This document shows positions 1-8,727 of a stretch of DNA of 64,000 nucleotides, in pieces. The translations under genes and the position numbers were made by a program. Numbering within the stretch: the first letter of the stretch is position 1; the number at the start of each line of letters is the position of its first letter. The notes under the pieces are model-generated. The model did not search any database. It worked only from the letters and a program-made list of their open reading frames with translations, and had not been told where the DNA came from. Source of the DNA: Seribacter sp963934295 (GTDB lineage Bacteria; Verrucomicrobiota; Verrucomicrobiia; Opitutales; Seribacteraceae); NCBI GenBank assembly GCA_963934295.1, contig CAWVXY010000010.1:1-64000 (forward strand). Reading direction: 5' to 3'.

Positions 1-131
1 CTATGAATCCAAGGTTTCAAGATGTCCTGGCAGTCCCTATGGGATGGCTGTGAATTGTTTCCAAAAAATCGATGTATTCACGCTCATTTCCAGGTTTGTT
101 CTTTTGATGGTTCTATTCAAAAAGATAATCT

Positions 132-1742
132 CTACGGCGAATCAAAAGTTGCGATCAGTTGATCGATCTTGGGAAGTACTGTGTCGTCTTCATCTGCGAG
201 TAATTTCATCTCAACCTGAAAACCTTTGCCTGCCGGTAAATCGGAAAAGGAGACTTTTGCGGGCTTACGATCAACCTGTTTTGAGAAGCCTTTGATTATT
301 GAATAAGTTTCTTCAGCATCCTGCCATTTTGACCATTGATCGATCTTACCGTCGCCATCCTTATCGACTCCTGCCCTTAGTTTGGCCATACCGACCCAGG
401 GGCCATCGCTAACGAAGTCAGTAGCTGTCTGGGTGATCAGATAAAATTTTCCATCCGCAAACATGACATCGGGATCGGGGTGACCGGAGCCAATATGTCC
501 ATAGAAACGAAATGGTTTGTTGATATCTTCTGAAGTAAAGAGAGCGACGCTCATGCCACTGCGATCATGTGAGCCAGCAGGATCGTAATCGGCCACGAGG
601 TAATACTGTCCGCCGATGGCAATGGCGGCCCAGTCCCCGAAAGCATCCTGTTCGGGTTCATGGATTTCATAGGTCACCACTTTCTCCTCATCGTTCCAAT
701 GGGGATGCTCAAAGGTGTCCGTCCTGCCGGTTGGCTTGGTTCGGTAGTCCACTGCAGGTTCGAGGATTTTGAAATTTCCGATTCCATCGTCACTCACCAT
801 ATGACTGGCCAAGGGTGAGTCCCATGAACGCTTGGAAGCATTGATTGGCTGCCAATTTTCCGAAATCATATGAAATTTTCCCTCTAAGTCCCGAATCACT
901 CCCACATCCGAACCGCCCCAGGGTGCGTCGAATGCGAGACCTTTGTCTTCCCCGGGCACACCATCCCGCAAGTCGCTATCGATGATGAGATGAGGATCCC
1001 GGTCATTGGGGCGGTCGTAATAGAAATAGGTTTTACCGTCCTTGTATTCCGCCGTGGTCACGGTCGGAGCCATGGCCGTGGGACCGTAATGCACCCAATT
1101 AATCATGTCCCGACTGTGCCAGGCATGGTAACCACTTTTCCAGGCTCGTTGGTAGGTGCGATGAGTGACATCTGCCTTGGATTCGGCTGGGCGATATTGA
1201 TTCGGAAAAGGAGTCGTTACGAGCTTTTCATCGTACCCCTCCAAGATGACTTCTTCCGGTTCGAACCCTTCAAGAGAGAACCCGAGAGGCGGAGGTGGCT
1301 TCCTTTTTCTGTTCTTGGCATCTTCAACCTTTTTTTGATGCCATTCTACGATTTGCTCGGCTGATCGGTACTGAGCGACAGCCCAATGATCATTGGGACC
1401 ATGACTGATCAAGACCGGTGCATTCCTCATGTTGAGATTGTATATGGAATACGGTTTCCAGTTCATCCATTCGACACTTTGTTTAATCTCGATGTCCCGC
1501 AACTTGGCCGGCTTGGCGAATTTTTTCAACTTACTGGTGAAGGATACCTCTCGCTTCTGTGCGATGGCATGTCCATCTGCGACCTTGACCCCTTTGGATT
1601 TAGAAATGAATCCCTGCCAATCCTTGACCGTCGAAACTTTCCAACGAGGATCTGTCTTATTCGGAGCTGCCTGAAGGGATGTCGTGAAACTGATGACCAT
1701 GGCAACCAAGCCAATAATGAAAATAGAGAATAATTGATTCAT
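132..1742 (-). CDS. Secreted GH43-like five-bladed beta-propeller glycosidase (putative)
   Basis: 536 aa with an N-terminal signal peptide (hydrophobic residues 4-24, ending in SLQAAP). The body has the repeated W-x-x-Y and 'HAWHSRDMINW' type strands and aromatic turns of GH43/GH117-like five-bladed propellers, for example the NDHWAVAQY, DGKTYFYYDR and GQYYLVADYDP stretches, each closing a blade. A short calcium-loop-like DKDGDGKID lies near residue 467. The family usually cleaves arabinose, xylose or anhydrogalactose side groups; I cannot assign the substrate or the three catalytic acids with confidence. It is the last minus-strand gene after the acetylesterase at 1794, 51 bases downstream. 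Start is ATG at 1742; no Shine-Dalgarno is visible on this strand. Confidence 0.7.
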   Translation of the reverse strand: MNQLFSIFIIGLVAMVISFTTSLQAAPNKTDPRWKVSTVKDWQGFISKSKGVKVADGHAIAQKREVSFTSKLKKFAKPAKLRDIEIKQSVEWMNWKPYSIYNLNMRNAPVLISHGPNDHWAVAQYRSAEQIVEWHQKKVEDAKNRKRKPPPPLGFSLEGFEPEEVILEGYDEKLVTTPFPNQYRPAESKADVTHRTYQRAWKSGYHAWHSRDMINWVHYGPTAMAPTVTTAEYKDGKTYFYYDRPNDRDPHLIIDSDLRDGVPGEDKGLAFDAPWGGSDVGVIRDLEGKFHMISENWQPINASKRSWDSPLASHMVSDDGIGNFKILEPAVDYRTKPTGRTDTFEHPHWNDEEKVVTYEIHEPEQDAFGDWAAIAIGGQYYLVADYDPAGSHDRSGMSVALFTSEDINKPFRFYGHIGSGHPDPDVMFADGKFYLITQTATDFVSDGPWVGMAKLRAGVDKDGDGKIDQWSKWQDAEETYSIIKGFSKQVDRKPAKVSFSDLPAGKGFQVEMKLLADEDDTVLPKIDQLIATFDSP

Positions 1743-1793
1743 AGGAGGAAGTTTATGGAATCTAAACGCTGAATCCTTGGAGGTAAAATTGGA

Positions 1794-2546
1794 CTACGGC
1801 CTGCCGTCTTCTGCGGGCTTTTCTCCCCTGATAAGCGCATAGCCCTGTCGAGCAAAACGCTGCCCGAGAATGATGTAACCCTCCGGTCTGTTGTAGTGAA
1901 CTGCGTTGCTGACCTTCCCATCCTTTTCTCGATCATTAAGATCATCCACATCGACCCAGGCACCACTCGGATCTTCATCGACTATTTCCATTTGGATCTT
2001 TCGCATTGCCGCCCAACTTTCTTTTTTCTCACCAGCATCGCTTAAGCGGCCGATAACAATGTTCATGTCCGGGCACTCCAAATCCCGGCGCAATTTACTA
2101 ATCAATAGCTTCAAGGAATCTTTATAGGCAGGCTGTCCGCCGCCGTTGGCATCGCGCTCTCCCTGCATCCAGCAAAAAGTAACCGACGCAAACTTTGGGT
2201 GCTTATCAAGCATCTCCTTGTACTGATCGAGAATCGGCTGATAAAACTCTACCTCCCCATCCTTGTGAATCCTTTTTATGTCCTTTTCACCGAGTCCATT
2301 CTTTTTCGCTATATCCTGCCATTCTTCGAGCCACCTGCATATCGGCTGACCACCTTTTGCCACCTTGATATAAACGACCTTTTCATCCTTAAAAAGTTTC
2401 TTTGCCTCCGGCATGAACCCGGTCTCCGGGTCCATGCCCTGCATATTGGATTGCCCGGATAGGACGAAGAGATGAACGGGTTTCTCAGCCACAGATTTAG
2501 AAGTAAATATAGCTGTTACAGCAAATAATAGTAATAAGGGCTTCAT
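1794..2546 (-). CDS. Secreted sialate O-acetylesterase-like SGNH hydrolase
   Basis: 250 aa with signal peptide (residues 1-20). It carries the family's block I as LSGQSNMQG, placing the nucleophile at about Ser33, the conserved W-x-Q-G block as WMQGERD, and a late VHYN that would supply the catalytic His. This is the SASA/DUF303 family (PF03629), which removes O-acetyl groups from sugars; in PVC polysaccharide loci these are usually hemicellulose or algal-polysaccharide acetylesterases, not sialidase partners. WMQGERD replaces the more usual WxQGESD. It is short, just the catalytic domain. It lies between the anti-sigma gene (38 bases upstream) and the GH43-like gene. Confidence 0.82.
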   Translation of the reverse strand: MKPLLLLFAVTAIFTSKSVAEKPVHLFVLSGQSNMQGMDPETGFMPEAKKLFKDEKVVYIKVAKGGQPICRWLEEWQDIAKKNGLGEKDIKRIHKDGEVEFYQPILDQYKEMLDKHPKFASVTFCWMQGERDANGGGQPAYKDSLKLLISKLRRDLECPDMNIVIGRLSDAGEKKESWAAMRKIQMEIVDEDPSGAWVDVDDLNDREKDGKVSNAVHYNRPEGYIILGQRFARQGYALIRGEKPAEDGRP

Positions 2547-2584
2547 TTTGATAGTAATGGGTTGTTTAGCTTTAGGCTTCGGGT

Positions 2585-3541
2585 TTATTGGGCATTGTCG
2601 GCATAGATGGCCCGAGGGCTATCGACTAAGGAAACTCGGATATCATCGAGGTAATGATTTGATTTGTCAGCGTTTGAATCAACCATACCGGCTCCCAAAG
2701 AAATTACCACACTTCGGGTTCCGGGAGGGATTTCGATGGACGCACCCAATTTATGCCACTCAGAATCCTGGCCAGGCTTAGTGATATGGTTCCTACCGAC
2801 ATGCTGGAGGACTTGATCAAAAAGAACTTCGCGGTCATTCCAAATGCGAGCAATATCTTGGGGAGCCTGACTAAAGGCTGCCAGACGAATCTGGAAAACG
2901 GAAGAGTCATCCAAATTAGATGCGAAAAAGGAAGTATCCACTCGGAGTGACCTCGTATGGGTTGGGTACACTTCAGCATAAGATCCCAAATCGATCAGGT
3001 AGCGGGCATAAGCAAACTTAGTCTTCGGGTTATCCAAAAATTGTGCAACTCGCACACCGCTTGCGGAAGATTTCTCTTGGTCTGCTGAAATCGAAGATAT
3101 ATCCCCAAACCATTTACCCGCTTCAAAAGGGAATCTTCGTTTAAAATTATGTTCAGGATTTTCAAAACCTTCGGAAACAATTTCCTGTATCTTTGGTTGG
3201 GGTTGGTTGTCCTGCGGCAGCTTAAATGCCCAGACAACTGAAGCACTGAATACTCCAATTGCCAGTCCGGCAATTCCGGTCTTGATCCGCGACAAACCTG
3301 AAGCTCTTGGTCTTCTTTCTTGCTCTGCGGACTCCCTGCCAGTGGTAGCTTGAAGGGAGGTACTCTGCATAGTTTGCTCGACCATGCCATGGATCGAAGC
3401 AAGTTCCCAATAGCGTTCCCTTACCTCAGCAGATTCCTCGATTTGAGTACTTAAGACTCGGACATCGGCTTCTGACAGGTTTCCATCCAGGTACCTGTTC
3501 AGCAGATCATCCAGTTCTCTTTTTTTCTTTTCCATTTTCAT
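2585..3541 (-). CDS. Membrane anti-sigma factor with extracytoplasmic jelly-roll-like domain
   Basis: 318 aa. Residues 1-55 form a cytoplasmic helical segment (LLNRYLDGNLSEADVRVL) like that of PVC FecR/anti-sigma proteins. A single membrane helix follows at about 92-112. The remaining ~200 residues are extracytoplasmic and look like a beta-sandwich; there is no obvious FecR core. The start codon overlaps the sigma gene's stop by four bases (ATGA at 3538-3541), so the pair is translationally coupled. The expected role is to hold the sigma factor inactive until an outside signal is sensed. Its N-terminus resembles that of the 450-aa FecR protein at 46672, so the two systems are paralogous. Confidence 0.75.
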   Translation of the reverse strand: MKMEKKKRELDDLLNRYLDGNLSEADVRVLSTQIEESAEVRERYWELASIHGMVEQTMQSTSLQATTGRESAEQERRPRASGLSRIKTGIAGLAIGVFSASVVWAFKLPQDNQPQPKIQEIVSEGFENPEHNFKRRFPFEAGKWFGDISSISADQEKSSASGVRVAQFLDNPKTKFAYARYLIDLGSYAEVYPTHTRSLRVDTSFFASNLDDSSVFQIRLAAFSQAPQDIARIWNDREVLFDQVLQHVGRNHITKPGQDSEWHKLGASIEIPPGTRSVVISLGAGMVDSNADKSNHYLDDIRVSLVDSPRAIYADNAQ

Positions 3542-4080
3542 ATCCCCTTTGTCTCCTTGAGTTGTAAATTGATACAGTCACGCAAACTCATGCGTGACCT
3601 TGAGAGGGCGACCCGCACTGCGTTTGAGGTCATACTCAAAGCCTCGGCCATTTCATCTGAGGTTTGCCTGCGGGAATATCTTCTCCAGAGAAGGTCCCTC
3701 AGTTTTGATGGTAGTTTGGCAATGCACTTTGACAGTTCTTGTTCTCTTTCTTTAAAGCTCTCCGGTGTTGGGACATCCTCGGTCAAAGCAATGATTGCCT
3801 TTTCGCTAAGGACATTCGCCCGTTTATTCTGACGGAAATTTTCCAGTACCTTTAATCGGGCAATCCCGCATGCCCAGGCCGTAAAATTCGTCCCGATTTC
3901 AAAACTAGATGCCTTTCGCGAAACGGTCAAAAAAGTCTCCTGCAGAACATCGTCTGCATCCGACAAAGAAGGTTGCAGTGCCCGAATGAATGCCCGAATG
4001 GCATTCTCATTACGCACAAAGAGTAACTGCACCTCTTCGGTGGGGGTTGGTCCTTCCTTTTCTTTTTTCTGATTATTCAC
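3538..4080 (-). CDS. ECF sigma-70 factor, Rhodopirellula/Verrucomicrobium type
   Basis: 180 aa. Region 2 spans about residues 18-88, with the 'DADDVLQETFLTV' core and a W-A-C-G-I-A segment. Region 4 covers about 115-172, with 'LPSKLRDLLWRRYSRRQTSDEMAEAL' style helices ending in VRVALSRSRMSLRDCI. This matches the ECF group abundant in Planctomycetes and Verrucomicrobia. It is the first gene of the minus-strand group 4080-132 and is coupled to its anti-sigma by ATGA. Probable targets are the acetylesterase and GH43-like genes downstream and perhaps the divergent DUF1080 gene. A paralogous pair sits at 46139-48024. Confidence 0.9.
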   Translation of the reverse strand: MNNQKKEKEGPTPTEEVQLLFVRNENAIRAFIRALQPSLSDADDVLQETFLTVSRKASSFEIGTNFTAWACGIARLKVLENFRQNKRANVLSEKAIIALTEDVPTPESFKEREQELSKCIAKLPSKLRDLLWRRYSRRQTSDEMAEALSMTSNAVRVALSRSRMSLRDCINLQLKETKGI

Positions 4081-4208
4081 TATTAGGTAATGAATCAGAG
4101 TTCGAATTTGTTTCCAAAAAGATTTTCGTAAAAACCTCTCTTATTTAAAACTGTAAGAATTCAACTGGGCGGTTGCTTTTCCCTAAACCTTCGAATATCC
4201 GTTTTCGA
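4081..4208. promoter_or_regulatory. Divergent intergenic region, sigma gene / DUF1080 gene
   Basis: 128 bases separate the ECF sigma start (minus) from the DUF1080 start (plus). Both promoters must lie here. I see AT-rich stretches but no convincing -35/-10 pair and no copy of the GGCA-N14-TGGAGTG element found near the other sigma gene. Confidence 0.4.
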
Positions 4209-4844
4209 ATGAAAAAATTAATCCCTTCTCTTCTTACAGTCCTTTTCTCATTTGCTACCGTACTATCGGCATCTGACAATGCCCTATCCAAATCTGAAAA
4301 AGCGGATGGTTGGAAACTCTTGTTTAACGGGAAGAATCTGAACAATTGGAGAATCGATAAGTGGAATCCGGAGAGTATTTCGGTCAAGGACGGTTCGATC
4401 AAGTGCCATGGTAAACCATCCATGGTCTACTACACCGGCAAAGGTAAGGAGATGACGGATTTTCACTTCAAGGCTGATGTGATGACCAAACCGGGATCCA
4501 ACGGAGGAATCTTTTTCCACACCCAGTATCAGGACAAGGGCTGGCCAGTTGGACATGAGGCACAGATCAATCAGACCCAAAAGGATCCCGTCAAGACAGG
4601 CAGCGTATACATTGTGAAAAAGAATCTCGAAGCACCAGCCAAGGACAATGAATGGTTCCATTACGAAATCATCGTAAAAGGAAAACGCGTTGAAACCAAA
4701 GTGGACGGTAAAACCGTGGTGGTCTACAATGAGGGCAAGGATGCCAAAGGAACCCGCAAACTTTCAAAGGGCACGATCGGCCTTCAAGCCCATGACCCAG
4801 GCAGCACGGTTCTAGTAAAAAATATCAAGGTAAAGTCTCTCTAA
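4209..4844 (+). CDS. Secreted DUF1080 protein (3-keto-disaccharide hydrolase family)
   Basis: About 211 aa from the ATG at 4209. That start is preferred over an in-frame start at 4173 because it puts a clean signal peptide (KKLIPSLLTVLFSF) at the N-terminus. The body is the DUF1080 jelly-roll (PF06439): 'GWKLLFNGKNLNNW', 'NGGIFFHTQY', 'EAQINQTQKDP' and a C-terminal 'GTIGLQAHDPGSTVLVKNIKVK', all family landmarks. The Pfam family is named for 3-keto-disaccharide hydrolase activity, but many members have only a carbohydrate-binding fold. Two further copies are in the window (53330 and the C-terminus of the 40087 gene). It stands alone, divergent from the sigma gene. Confidence 0.85.
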   Translation: MKKLIPSLLTVLFSFATVLSASDNALSKSEKADGWKLLFNGKNLNNWRIDKWNPESISVKDGSIKCHGKPSMVYYTGKGKEMTDFHFKADVMTKPGSNGGIFFHTQYQDKGWPVGHEAQINQTQKDPVKTGSVYIVKKNLEAPAKDNEWFHYEIIVKGKRVETKVDGKTVVVYNEGKDAKGTRKLSKGTIGLQAHDPGSTVLVKNIKVKSL

Positions 4845-4972
4845 GAAGACTTACACTGTTATAGATTTCGCAACGGATAAGTCACCGTCGACCAAACGGC
4901 CCAATCCTCCAAGCAGGGATCCTTCTCTCAACGATTTACGAGCACACACGGTATTTATTGGGCGGAATTTAT

Positions 4973-5848
4973 TCATTGCTTCTTCCTGGAAGGAATTTGA
5001 GAGAGGATCATCCCCAAAAACATAAGACCACATCCTACCCATTCCTTGGTCGATAAAACTTCGGTAAAGAATAACCAGCCCGCCAGTACCGCAAAGACTG
5101 CTTCCAGATTAAGAATGATCGCTGCCCGACTTGGATCTACCTTTTTTTGAGCGACAACCTGCAATGTAAAGGCGATGCCCACTGAAACCACACCGGCATA
5201 GAGGATGGCTCCCGAAGCAAGGATGACTTGATCGAAATAAAAAGTTTCAAACAGCAAGCTGAGTAATAAATTAAGTCCCGCACAGACCAGATACTGAACA
5301 AGTGCTAATTTGATCGGGTTTAGCTTCCGTTTATTGGCAGCCCCAATGACCTGCACATGAACCGCCCAGAAAAAAGCTCCGATCAGGACCAGAGTCTCCC
5401 CCCACCCCATGGAAAAGTTCTCCTTGATGCTCAGGAAATAAAGACCCAGTACGGCCAAGACACATCCAATGACGGTCCATCTCCCGATTTTCTGGCGGAG
5501 AAACAGTCCAAGAATGGGGACAATCACCACATAGAGCCCAGTAATAAAACCAGCCTTGCCCACCGTTGTATACTGAATACCGACCTGCTGGAGGGTCGCT
5601 CCCCCAAAGAGTGCAAAACCGGCAAATATCGAAAACTTCCAAAAGGATGGATTGAGTTCTGTGGAACCACTCTCCTTTTTCCTCAAGAAAAATAATAGCG
5701 GCAGAAGAGAAAGAGCTCCCACCAAAAAACGGCAAACATTAAAAGAATAGGGTCCCAAATGATCCATTCCCATCCGCTGGGCCACAAACCCAAAGCCCCA
5801 AATCAAGGCGGTTATAAGAAGAATTAAATTAGCCTGAAACTGATTCAC
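4973..5848 (-). CDS. EamA/DMT-family permease
   Basis: 291 aa, about ten predicted transmembrane helices in two EamA repeats. The N-terminal motif WGFGFVAQRMGMDHLGP and the mid-protein 'FITGLYVVIVPILGL' are typical of the drug/metabolite transporter superfamily. Members export amino acids, sugars or nucleotide precursors; the substrate cannot be read from sequence. Its start overlaps the stop of the pectate-lyase-like gene by four bases (5845-5848, ATGA), so it is co-translated as the last gene of the large minus-strand operon. That position suggests a link to sugar handling, which is inference. Confidence 0.88.
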   Translation of the reverse strand: MNQFQANLILLITALIWGFGFVAQRMGMDHLGPYSFNVCRFLVGALSLLPLLFFLRKKESGSTELNPSFWKFSIFAGFALFGGATLQQVGIQYTTVGKAGFITGLYVVIVPILGLFLRQKIGRWTVIGCVLAVLGLYFLSIKENFSMGWGETLVLIGAFFWAVHVQVIGAANKRKLNPIKLALVQYLVCAGLNLLLSLLFETFYFDQVILASGAILYAGVVSVGIAFTLQVVAQKKVDPSRAAIILNLEAVFAVLAGWLFFTEVLSTKEWVGCGLMFLGMILSQIPSRKKQ

Positions 5849-7236
5849 TGGGTTACCAAACTGTTCAAGTATTCTTCAAGATTAGTAAAGCCGTCGTTAC
5901 TGCGATCATCGTTCCCATCGGACAGATCATCAGGATCCAAGCCCCACGCCCTTTCCCATTCATCGGGCATGCCATCACGATCCGTATCGAAATAAGACGG
6001 TCGTACAATTGACGGATACCTGTCCCAACCTCCAACTTCTTCCTGAGAATCAATCACCTTCCCTGTATTGTTTCGAATACTTTCGATCAGACGTTCGTCT
6101 ACGGCATCGCGTACCAGGGAACAACCACTCTCTTTGAGGCACGACTCATATGCCTCTTGAGCTGATTCAATTTGGGTCAACTTGTACTTACCTGCGTCAA
6201 AACGATCGGATGTCTCGAAAAAACCCCGGGTGGTACCTCTGTATGTTCCATCCGTTCCCGAAGATTCAAAGTCCATCGCTGCGTAGTTGTCTTGATTGTA
6301 TTCGTCAGGCAACCCCTCAAAGCGATTCCCTGAAAGGTATCCGTGAGATACTGGATTGAGAGCCTTTGATTTATAGCGAAGAGGAAGCCTGTCCCCTTTC
6401 ATGGGACCAGCTTTGTAATAATTATTAAGCAGGTTGTATTGCTCGCCCGATAGGTTGTGGCAACCGCTCCAATTGTAATTCAGGTTGTTGACAAATTCCA
6501 TGACTTGGGATCCCCCTGCAGTGGAGGGGTGTCGGTTCCGGCTGGATGCGTAGACATTGTGGTGCAAGGTCGCAAACCCCGCACTCTCCCGAAATGAGGT
6601 GCACATCGCATGCGGGCCCTTTCCGTGCATGCTGTCATGAAGAGCTTCGCTAAAGATCAGCCACTGGAGGGTCGAATTTTTAAGTCCCCGGAAATCACCG
6701 TTTCCGTCAATGCCCCAGCTTAAGGAAAGATGGTCGAGAATGATGTGATTGCTGTATTCGATCGTGATGCAATCCGGGCTCGTTCCATCGGGCTTGTTTT
6801 CATCACCTAGGCGGATGCGAAAATACCGGGCGATCACATGACTACAGTTTTCGATTTGCAGCCTTCGGTCCGCAAAGGTTATCCCTTTTCCCGGTGCCGT
6901 CTGCCCCGCAATGGTCAGGTAAGACACATCTTTGATCTTGATATCATTTTTCAGCCGGATCGTGCCGCTGAGATCAAATACGATGGTTCGCGGTCCTTCG
7001 ATTGATTCGATGCCCTCCCTGAATGATCCGGGACCCGAGTCTTTGAGCGTGGTCACATGGTAGACGTCTCCGCCCCGGCCCCCCTTGGTAAACTTACCTG
7101 CACCTTCGGCCCCGGGAAAAGCGATAATCTCTACATCTTTTAGTGCTGATTGATCCAAACTACCAATAATGGAATCGTCTTTCCCACACCCTGTAAACAG
7201 GCCTGTAAACAAGATCACTACAGACGCCTTGGTCAT
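5845..7236 (-). CDS. Pectate-lyase-like lipoprotein (PL1-type beta-helix) with C-terminal calcium repeat
   Basis: 463 aa. A lipobox (GLFTGC, Cys17) predicts an outer-membrane or periplasmic lipoprotein. The segment starting FPGAEGAGKFTKGGRGG, the 'VYHVTTLKDSGPGSFREGI' strand and the later NRHPSTAGG/NNLNYNW block are landmarks of pectate-lyase-superfamily right-handed beta-helices. Residues about 415-458 (DTDRDGMPDEWE ... DGFTNLEEYL) form a dockerin/thrombospondin-3-like calcium-binding repeat common at the ends of such proteins. Likely activity is beta-elimination of uronate-containing polysaccharide; the substrate is unproven. The gene is 9 bases downstream of a sulfatase and coupled to the EamA permease. 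Confidence 0.85.
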   Translation of the reverse strand: MTKASVVILFTGLFTGCGKDDSIIGSLDQSALKDVEIIAFPGAEGAGKFTKGGRGGDVYHVTTLKDSGPGSFREGIESIEGPRTIVFDLSGTIRLKNDIKIKDVSYLTIAGQTAPGKGITFADRRLQIENCSHVIARYFRIRLGDENKPDGTSPDCITIEYSNHIILDHLSLSWGIDGNGDFRGLKNSTLQWLIFSEALHDSMHGKGPHAMCTSFRESAGFATLHHNVYASSRNRHPSTAGGSQVMEFVNNLNYNWSGCHNLSGEQYNLLNNYYKAGPMKGDRLPLRYKSKALNPVSHGYLSGNRFEGLPDEYNQDNYAAMDFESSGTDGTYRGTTRGFFETSDRFDAGKYKLTQIESAQEAYESCLKESGCSLVRDAVDERLIESIRNNTGKVIDSQEEVGGWDRYPSIVRPSYFDTDRDGMPDEWERAWGLDPDDLSDGNDDRSNDGFTNLEEYLNSLVTQ

Positions 7237-7245
7237 GGTTGAAAA

Positions 7246-8703
7246 CTAAAGTTTGATGGGCCCGGAGTGATTTATTTTGGATGCGTTGCGGGATGCTCCC
7301 GGCATTTCGGCATGTGGGTTTCGGGTCCCAGCTTTTCCGGGCGGTAAAATTTTTCCATTTTTAATCCTGGGAGGATCATGACGATTGGGGGTCGGATTAT
7401 CGGGGATGGAATCTCCAGTTTGTTCAGTCCATTTTGCAAGGAGTGCACGAGCCTGCTTCAGGGCCTTGGCATGCTTTTTATCATCGATCAGGTTACTTAA
7501 CTGATGAGAATCCTCGCTAACCTGAAAGAGTTCCTCTGGAGGACAGGGGTTCGCAAAAACTTGTAACTGGTTCGCCTCTGTCTTACCGGCAGCATGAGTC
7601 TTCCAAAGTTCGGCCCCAGCAGGGTAGTGATCATCCGACTCGTAACAGAGGTTGGGCTGATTGGGGAAATTATTCTTAATGTATAGGTAATCTCCAAAGC
7701 GAACCATACGCTCATGATTTCTGTAGACATGCCAATTATGTTCGGCGAACACCACTTCCCTTATGCGTGTCTCCGGTTTTTTTAAAATGGGCAGAAAGCT
7801 TCGACCCTGAACACACTCGGGAGCCTTTATACCAGCAAGCTCCAGGCAGGTCGCACTCAGATCGATAACACTTATCAAACTCTGGGTAACGGCAGGATTT
7901 TTGATGACCTTAGGAAAATGGACCACCCATGGCGTCTTGATTCCACTGTCGTACATACGTGATTTGCAACGGGGAAAAGGACGGCCATTATCTGCGGCAA
8001 CCACGATCATGGTATTTTCAAGAACTCCCTGCTTCTTGAGCTCGGCAGTCACCAATCCAATGTAATGATCGAAACGGCTGACTTCATGATAGTATCCCCT
8101 CAGGTCCTCACGGGTAATCGCTGTGTCGACCAGGTACGGAGGGATAATCACATCCTTGGAATCGTACTTGGGTGCTTCTTTAGTAATGCTCCAGGCACGA
8201 TGGGCATCAGTCGATGCAAACCAAAAGAAAAAAGGTTTATCTTTAGGGCGGTCCTTAACATGACCGACCCAATCCTCTTCCTTACCCGGACCTCCCCCGC
8301 CGGTGATTCGGTCGAAGGCTTTGTCCTTATTTCCAAACATATGATTCTTTCCCGAAAGTACGGTGTAATAACCAGCCTCACGCAATAGTTCTGGAAAGCG
8401 GACTTGCTGCTGTGGTAAGCGGACATGCAATTCGGGAGCTCCGGTATTGTGGGGATAACGGCCCGTAATGATACTGCACCGGGACGGACTGCAACTACTT
8501 GTGGTAAGATAAGCATTATCAAAGCGCATGCCATTGGCAGACAGTGAATCAATATGTGGGGTTTTGATTACCGGGTGCCCGTAACATCCGAAATCATCCT
8601 GCGATACATCATCCGCAATAAAGAAGACAATATTTGGCTTTTTACCAATGGTTAAGGCTTGAGAAAAGAGAAGCAGGAAAATGTGAAAGATTAATATTTT
8701 CAT
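7246..8703 (-). CDS. Secreted S1-family sulfatase (CSPSR)
   Basis: About 485 aa from the ATG at 8703, which begins a good signal peptide; a start at 8724 would add seven residues. The N-terminal metal site is FFIADDVSQDDFGCYG. The sulfatase signature CSPSRCSIITGR follows at about Cys71, the residue converted to formylglycine. A second metal/catalytic block is VVAADNGRPFPR, with DNG in place. Overall length and the short C-terminal subdomain resemble heparan-N-sulfatase-like members of S1, but the subfamily is not assignable by eye. It should hydrolyse sulfate esters or sulfamates on a polysaccharide. It sits 24 bases after the next sulfatase, in the large operon. Confidence 0.93.
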   Translation of the reverse strand: MKILIFHIFLLLFSQALTIGKKPNIVFFIADDVSQDDFGCYGHPVIKTPHIDSLSANGMRFDNAYLTTSSCSPSRCSIITGRYPHNTGAPELHVRLPQQQVRFPELLREAGYYTVLSGKNHMFGNKDKAFDRITGGGGPGKEEDWVGHVKDRPKDKPFFFWFASTDAHRAWSITKEAPKYDSKDVIIPPYLVDTAITREDLRGYYHEVSRFDHYIGLVTAELKKQGVLENTMIVVAADNGRPFPRCKSRMYDSGIKTPWVVHFPKVIKNPAVTQSLISVIDLSATCLELAGIKAPECVQGRSFLPILKKPETRIREVVFAEHNWHVYRNHERMVRFGDYLYIKNNFPNQPNLCYESDDHYPAGAELWKTHAAGKTEANQLQVFANPCPPEELFQVSEDSHQLSNLIDDKKHAKALKQARALLAKWTEQTGDSIPDNPTPNRHDPPRIKNGKILPPGKAGTRNPHAEMPGASRNASKINHSGPIKL

Positions 8704-8727
8704 AATACAATGGATTGGGGTCATATC

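Noticed and set aside
1..131. A gene at the left edge
   Set aside because: Frames in the first 131 bases are closed by stops on the minus strand, and the plus-strand frame starting at 44 runs antisense into the GH43-like gene; nothing supportable is seen.
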